Assembly (NCBI RefSeq): GCF_019175385.1
Contig: NC_083348.1
Location: forward strand, 1,317,001-1,381,000
From: Lycium barbarum
Lineage: Eukaryota > Streptophyta > Magnoliopsida > Solanales > Solanaceae
Direction of reading: 5' to 3'
Length of the DNA stretch: 64,000 nucleotides
A model generated the notes under the pieces. The model worked only from the letters and a program-made list of their open reading frames with translations, was not told where the DNA came from and did not search any database. The translations under genes and the position numbers were made by a program. Positions within the stretch are counted from its first letter, which is position 1. Each line of letters opens with the position of its first letter. Shown piece by piece: positions 57,597-64,000 of the stretch.

Positions 57597-58022
57597 CTCC
57601 GTCTATTTTTTTTTTTTGTTTTTTGTTTTTGTTTTTTTGTTTTGTTTTGTTTTTTTGTTTTTTTTTTGTTTTTTTTGTTTTTTTTGTTTTTGTTAACAAA
57701 GCCAAAGGAGATATAGAAACCTTGGTGCCTGAAATGAAGATAAAATCTTGAGTCCTGGAGGGGTCCAGTTTTATTTTACTTGACCCTTAGTCTAAAAATA
57801 GATTTTTTCTTTTTACTTGTCCATTTTAACTAATTAAAAGAGATTTATTATTTTCTTTCAACATCACCCTTATCATTAAGTAACTATATAAAGTAATTGT
57901 AGTCAAACTTATATTTTCACATCATAATTAATAAGGATAAATTAGTAAAGTAAACCCCAATAAATAGCTTCTTAAGGGGAGTGTCAAGTCAATAAGGGCG
58001 AAGTAAAATGAAACGGACGGGG
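57597..58022. mobile_element. Stowaway-like MITE (second), with T/G-rich expansion
   Basis: It starts CTCCGTCTATTTTT directly at the TA shared with its neighbour and ends ATGAAACGGACGGGG, followed by TA (58023-58024). A TTTTTTG-type run at 57606-57692 has expanded near the left end. The inner part shares ACATCACCCTTATCATTAAG with the other two. Confidence 0.7.
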
Positions 58023-58036
58023 TACATAATTTGTTA

Positions 58037-58284
58037 CTCCCTACGGTTCTAAATAAGTATCCCCTTAATCTTTTTATTTTGCTTCAAAATAATCAAGAAA
58101 TAATTAATATTAGTTTTTTGAATTTGCCACTATTTACTCAAGGAAATAAATAGGCAGGAGTTGTTAATTAAAGGTAGTTGAGTCAAAATACTTATTTTTT
58201 CTCTAGTAGTTAGTGTTTTCGTATAGGAGTTAGCGTTTTCTTAAGGGAAGACTTAGTGAACACTTAGTTTTGAACCGGGGGGAG
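58037..58284. mobile_element. Stowaway-like MITE (third)
   Basis: It starts CTCCCTACGGTTCTAAATAAG and ends GTTTTGAACCGGGGGGAG. TA lies on both sides (58035-58036 and 58285-58286). The inverted ends match over about 20 bp. Confidence 0.78.
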
Positions 58285-58385
58285 TATTATACATTTTAAT
58301 TTGATAAAATTCTTGCAACTTTGGAGCCACAGTTTTATTTACAATAAAAGCATTTATTAGCCCTTACTAATTAGTACCCCATATT

Positions 58386-61121
58386 TGTAACGACCTAGTC
58401 GGTCATTTTGACAAATGATATTCTAGTCTATGTGTCGTCTATTCTAGAAGCTCTGTAATAATTATTTTGACTTGCTTGTCAAATTTAAAGTCAAACGGAT
58501 ATCGTTTGATTCATTTTGGGAGAAGGTTTCACTTTGAAAATTTCGGCATTCAATTATTTGGATAAGTTGTTTTCTTTGGGAAAATATGTTCTGATTGGCA
58601 ATCTGAAGGTTTTGTTAGATTTGAAATATTATTTATGACCTGTGGAAATTGACAGGACTAATTTTAGAGTTCATTTGGTTGATTTTTGACAATTAAGTCG
58701 GTTTTAGCATTTAATATGCCTATTTATGGTGAAAAGATGGTTACGGGGATAATAAAGACCCGGATTAGAAAGTTGTTGGATCCATTAGCTTCATATTGTT
58801 GTTTATGACTTGAGGGGATGGGTGACGCAGTTCCCGAGGCAATCGGGTGAGTTCAGATCAAATTTAGTGAAACTGGAAGCTCTTAAGTTAAAGAAAAAAA
58901 GAAGTTTGACCAAAGTCAACATCGGGGGTAAAAGGGTCTTTTTCGAAGTTCTATCGATTTCATTAGGTCCAGAATACTATTTATGACTTAGTTGAGTCGT
59001 TGGTGCGATTCCCGAGAGGTTCGGGTATTATTTGGGTGGTTGGTTGAGAAACTTGTTTTTGGTATGATTTGGAGTTGACCATGATCAACATCGGGTTAAG
59101 GCGGTCCCGACTGGGTGTTTTGAGAGTTCGAACAGATTCGTACGATGATTTTGAACTTGTCCACAAATTTTGGTTAAATTCCAATGAGTTTTGGATGGGT
59201 TTGGGTTGTACAACGTTTGTTTTTGGTTCCGACATCCTTTTGAGCTTAAAAGGTACCATATTGAGCAAACAAGCTTTGATTTGTTGTTCGATTAAACAGT
59301 TAGATCCATATCGTAATTTCAGAACTGTAGCAATAAGAATCGTCACGTTTCGCCATCGTATGAGGGAGATATGGGTATTTTACTAAAATTTAATGTGCTG
59401 GTTTTCTGGTGTATTTTTGCTGAAATTTATGATTTTGCCCTTAAGTTCGCCCTTAAAAATTCTGCATTCTTTCAACAACTTAAAAGCATCATATCTCTCT
59501 CATTTTAAGGCCAAATTGGGTGATTCAAAAGGCTATCTTGGGTGGAATTTCACGAGGATTTTGTTGGGATTGTCAATAGTGAGCTTCGTGATCATCTAGA
59601 ACCTATTTTTGACCGAAACAGCTGCTGTTTTTTTTAATTTTCACTTGTTTCGGGATTTAGTTACTTTTCTCACAAGTTCTAGAGTTCGGTGTGGAGAGTT
59701 TCAAAGGGATTATGCTCATCTAAGCTTGGCAGTAAGATTATAATCCTAAATTCTTAAATTTTCCTTGATTCCTAACCTTAAATAGTATTTTTAAATCATA
59801 TTTTTGGGTTCAAAATTAGAGTTTTAGCCCTAAAGTGAAAATTGCAGGAAAAGAGCAATTGGATGCTAAGATCATGGCTTTTTGATTGGATATTTTGAAT
59901 TTGGACTAATTAGACTATGGGTAAACTTTTGTTAAACTAAAATTCCAGTTTTGCCCTTTTGGGTCCAGGTCACCTTTTTGGGTTCGTTTTGGATTTCGAA
60001 TTAAGTATAGCAATATGGGTATCATTGGACTCGTCTAGACACGTAGGGTTCTATTTTGACTATATTCAACCCGAATTTTCAATGAAATTACAGTTTTTCC
60101 CTTGTGGCTCGAATTTGGCTATTTTGGGTCCATTTTTGGGTTTTGGGTAAACTATGGCATTATGGGTATCCTTAGATTCGTAATTTAATGTAGAATTCGT
60201 ACTTGATAGATGTTAATCATTCTAAGGCTCTCAAAAGAAGAAAGGAACGGCTCAAGCGGATTGGTTCGAGGCTCCCGTTCGACATTCCAGGTAGGTTATG
60301 GCTTACCTTATGGTTAGACTTCGGTCAGTAAAGCATATGTAGAGTTACTGATTATCGGATATAGCATGTTACACCTTTATGTATGAAGTTGGGATGGAAT
60401 TCTTAGGTTGGTACTGTTGTTTGTCGCTTGTCGCCTTGTTATGGTATATTTGGTATTGTGGCTTCATATGTTCGGGCTTGTGGCCTGTTAGAAACCCTAG
60501 GAATCATGCTCAACATTTCATATATGATTTGGAGGATTCTATGTATCATGAGAGACTATTTGGGTGGGAACTTGACTTATGACTTATTGTTGCTGATGAT
60601 TTAATGCAGGGTATGCATACTCATTTCATATGTTTATTAATATTGAACCGTAACTTGGTACCGACGATGTTAAAAAAGATAATAGATCGTTGCATGATTC
60701 TAGACTGGATGCTTAGTGATTGACCTTATGAGTTGGAGACCGTATTTATCATATGTTGATGTCGTTGGAAAGGAAAGAAAATATATGATATTGTTGTTGT
60801 GATAAGTGTTCTTGTGTAGACTGAAGTGAAAATGTTGCATTTGATACTCTCATTGAATGACATACATTCTCATATCCATGCTATATTAGTGTGATCTTGA
60901 TATTGGTGCGACAATGATAAATCAGAGGGGGAGTAATTGTGATTCTTATGAAATTATTATCGCGTAGCCATCTCTGTGCTGTGTGATACAAAGTGGCTAG
61001 CGAAGAGTTTCGGTTGAGGAGTCATTATAGGCTGTGTGATACGGTATGACTTATACATGGACTTCGCGGGTCCCCCAGGGGTTATGACTATCAGATGGTG
61101 GACATCGTCCCCCACTGCCCC

Positions 61122-61155
<34 letters not shown>

Positions 61156-62054
61156 AAGTATGTCTGTTTCACTATATATCATTGCATAGCATTGCATTCA
61201 TATTTCATTCACTTATACATCTTATTTCTAGTTGTGATTATTATTTGTACTGTGCGGTATTCGTAAACATTGATTTCTTGTTTGGTTACTGATTTGAGAT
61301 CGTCTTGTGACTGATTAGTATATATTTGGGAATTGACGGATTCGAGGAGTAGAGACTTTCTCCTAGGTTGATACTTTAGGTTACAGAGTGACCTTATTGG
61401 TTGTACTAGTGTTTATGGTTATTCTGTGGAATCATGGGAAACTTGGCAAGACTTGTGTTTAGGTGCTTCACCATAGGCGATGCTTCGACTAATTGATCTT
61501 TATGTACTTGCGTTGTTATTCTTGGATTGTGTGGTGTTTATACCTGATAGTGAGCATGTCTATTCTCCAGTCTCTCCCTTTATATATGTTAACTTACTAT
61601 TGTCCGCCTATGATGCCTACTCAGTACGTGTTGTTTATACTGATGCTACCTTGCTACACTCCTTTTCGGGGTGTAGAGATTGAGACAGGTTCCACTTCCA
61701 CTTCTCGAGGCTGATTTCCGAGGCCTGGCTTGCGAGTGTCTAGGGTTAACATCTGACGGGTCGCTACTCGGAGGCTAATCTATCTTGTCTTTATATTCCA
61801 TCATTCAAACAACTTTTTATTTGACTTTCAGACTTGTATATTAGACATTCTTGTAGTTGCTCTTGTACGAGTCAGACCAGTTCCCTGGGGATTGTATTTA
61901 TATTTCGCACTTATGATTATTTATGATTCAGGCTCCTACTTATTCAACTCTATTTACTTTATTGTGGTTTGAATTGATGATTTGGGAAAGGGTTCACCTA
62001 CCGAGGTGGGAAACGGTAGGTGCCCGCGCGATTTAGTGAATTTGGGCCGTGATA
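58386..62054 (+). mobile_element. Solo LTR of a gypsy element (3.7 kb)
   Basis: Start TGTAACGACCTAGTCGGTC and end GGGCCGTGATA; the final CA has become TA. The 5-bp ATATT is perfect (58381-58385 and 62055-62059). It belongs to the group of long LTRs with complementary ends. Near 61615-61680 the block TACTCAGTACGTGTTG...CTTTTCGGGGTG corresponds to the conserved block of the other LTRs. A run of 31 C lies at 61123-61153. Several 60-120 codon frames inside are not conserved and are taken as chance. Confidence 0.86.
61123..61153. repeat. Poly-C tract of 31 bases
   Basis: An unusually long C run, giving poly-P and poly-G frames. The minus strand could form a G-quadruplex. Assembly length may be unreliable here. 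Confidence 0.95.
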
Positions 62055-62059
62055 ATATT

Positions 62060-64000
62060 CTTCTATTTTGGTGTGTTCGATATGAACAAAAAGTGAAATA
62101 AGTGGTGTTTCTTATTTTATTTTTCTTCTATACGTAAGCAAAATATATTATGCTACAATCACTTTTATATAGCCTAAACAAGTAATATGGGAGGTGGAGG
62201 TTGGTGTGGGGGTGTGGGGTGGTGGTTGGTGGGATGGAAGCTACGATGGTGTGTGAAAATTAGGTGTATTGGAAGGTGGGGAGGACACAATAAATGTGGA
62301 AGTCATTTGTTGAACTTGATTTTCCTACTTTTACTAGGGAAGTCATTTTCCTCATTTTAATGAACTTATTTTCCTAAAAAATATTTTTCAAAAGTTTTGA
62401 CAAACCAAACATGAAAAAAAACTTCATACCGAACACATCCTTTATTTATTTCAAACTTTCAATGTTTTGCTTCTTTGGTGAATATTGAATCTCGTGTCTT
62501 TGTATTTGCTAATTGTCCTTCCAAACTTCCTTCCGCATAATTTATTCTTTAAAAACTATTCAATTATATGACTAAGAAACTTTAATAATTATGAAGACTT
62601 ACTAACAAGACATGATTAATGTGTCACTAGATTTTAAATTAATTATGCAATAGAAATTAAAATGCGACATAATAATATATTTTTATTAAATTTATTTTTT
62701 TGTATCACGAGTTGGGCTCGGGCTTAGCACGAGCCTCGCGCAACCAGTATATAGTAGAAATGTCAAGAAAGGGCAATTCTGGAGCATTGGATAAGTTTTA
62801 TCATTAAAATAAGTTTGGTTACAAAAACTTTAAAATAAGGGAGATGAGTGTAATATCTTAAACCATAAGGGAAGTGCGTGTTATAAGGTTAAATGTGAGG
62901 GAGGTCTCTGAAATTATCCCAAATAATTTAGATTAGAAAGGAGATGAACACTCCTATAAAAGAAATATGTACTCCACATTTTTAAACATTAAATCTTGAT
63001 AGAGTCGAGGAGTGCGGAGGTAAACTTGCTTGTGATTTGAGCTAAAACTTTTATACTTTAAGTTTTTGTTCTAGAAGTTATTATGATCGTGTATTCTTGA
63101 TAGACAATTGCATATTATTGAAAATTAGCCGGTTGTGATTTTTGTTTCAATGTCTAATAGATGGCTATCAATTTAAAATTGACTTATTTATAAATAGAGT
63201 AATTGGGTATCTTTCAAAGAAATAGATTTAATGTGGGTTAGTTACATAGTATTTGTAATTATAGATATTTTATTGTATGATATAATGACATGTAATGTTA
63301 ATGTATCTTGACCGATATCTTTTGTAGACAATATTCTTGGTGTATGATTCTTTTTGTCGATTTGACTACTTTGTCATGACCAAACTCTTGTAATTGACAT
63401 TGATATTCCCCTTGAAAGTGTAACATAGTTGTCCCTGTGAAAAAATATATTGCGGCAAATCCAATTAGCTATTGTTTGACAGTGTGCTTTATATGATGTC
63501 ATCGGGAAACATACTCCCACTAAAAGTTATCATCTGATAAGGGAACGTAACATACAATCAAAACATCGTTATAAAAAGATTTTATGTGAGATACAACATC
63601 ATAATATATTTGTCTCTCATAGACTAAATTATCTATAGTTAGTTAGTCACAAATAATATATAACTGATTTAACTAAATTCTTATTGTTTGCATGTTCAGT
63701 AAATATTGAATTCAACTATTTTGCCCACGTAATAATATGGAGTATCCATTTTCATATTTTAAATAATTGCATTTATTCTAATGAAAAATGTATTCTTCTT
63801 ATATAAATTATTTATTGATCACGTGATGCACATGTGCAATGCATGTACACTAAAGACTAGTGTTGTTATAGGTGCATAATTAGAGAAAGTCATTTTTTAA
63901 CTTTTCTGAGTTACTCTAAAACGTACAATTTAGTCTGTTATAGTAAGAGATCAATTGTTCCACATGTGCATCAAGCCTTTGACACCGTATTATATGGTGT
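62060..64000. other. AT-rich sequence, nothing identified
   Basis: No element ends, coding or RNA genes recognised. A short inverted repeat GGGCTCGGGCTTAGCACGAGCC lies near 62714-62735. The window ends in unassigned sequence. Confidence 0.4.

Noticed and set aside
59069..59386. Overlapping + and - frames of 105 and 121 codons
   Set aside because: They lie inside a solo LTR, have no recognisable motif and no counterpart in the other long LTRs.

Overview
The window is repeat-dominated nuclear DNA from a flowering plant, almost certainly a member of the Solanaceae. The base composition is AT-rich, and plant Ty1/copia and Ty3/gypsy elements are nested in each other. The pointers to Solanaceae are the 3' part of a TS-type SINE with a TTG tail, long gypsy LTRs ending TGT(C/T)ACGA..C / GGTCGTGACA, and several short repeats I recognise from that family. 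The genus cannot be resolved by reading. I found no convincing complete host gene, tRNA, rRNA or CRISPR array; nearly every long reading frame belongs to a transposable element.

Layout, left to right. 280-985 is a hAT-type MITE with an 8-bp target duplication. 1451-2034 is a foldback element. 2486-8358 is a Ty1/copia element (+ strand, 5-bp target duplication) with a decayed gag-pol. 8364-9916 is non-element sequence, perhaps the end of a minus-strand gene. 9922-21843 is an 11.9-kb Ty3/gypsy element of the Tat lineage on the minus strand, with two RNase H regions and an extra multi-exon gene on the opposite (+) strand. 21885-22310 is a copia 3' LTR with its polypurine tract.

23551-35252 is a large minus-strand gypsy derivative with 2.5-kb LTRs and an internal region that shows no coding. 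Its 3' LTR is split by a solo LTR (24451-26823). 35651-39635 is a second foldback element, split by a solo LTR (36035-39293) that carries a tandem array. 39716-40906 is a Mutator-like MITE (9-bp duplication). 41818-43051 is a hAT element (8-bp duplication) with a Stowaway MITE inside. 44238-46932 is a very long imperfect palindrome built from small ATTTCG...CGAAAT hairpins, poly-T and (TA)n. 47061-47542 is a Tat LTR remnant, 47815-48420 a LINE reverse transcriptase remnant, and 49590-49716 the SINE.

49844-56390 is a second copia element (minus strand, 5-bp duplication). 57350-58284 holds three Stowaway-like MITEs in a row. 58386-62054 is a third solo LTR (3.7 kb, 5-bp duplication). 62055-64000 shows nothing I can name.

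How the parts relate: insertion order can be read from the nesting and target duplications. The gypsy LTR families mostly survive as solo LTRs, which points to frequent LTR-LTR recombination. Many stops in the pol genes are TGG, CAG or CGA codons changed to stops, which fits decay of methylated cytosines. The least routine parts are the antisense spliced gene in the Tat element, the mini-hairpin palindrome, and a conserved block with variable tandem arrays shared by the long LTRs.
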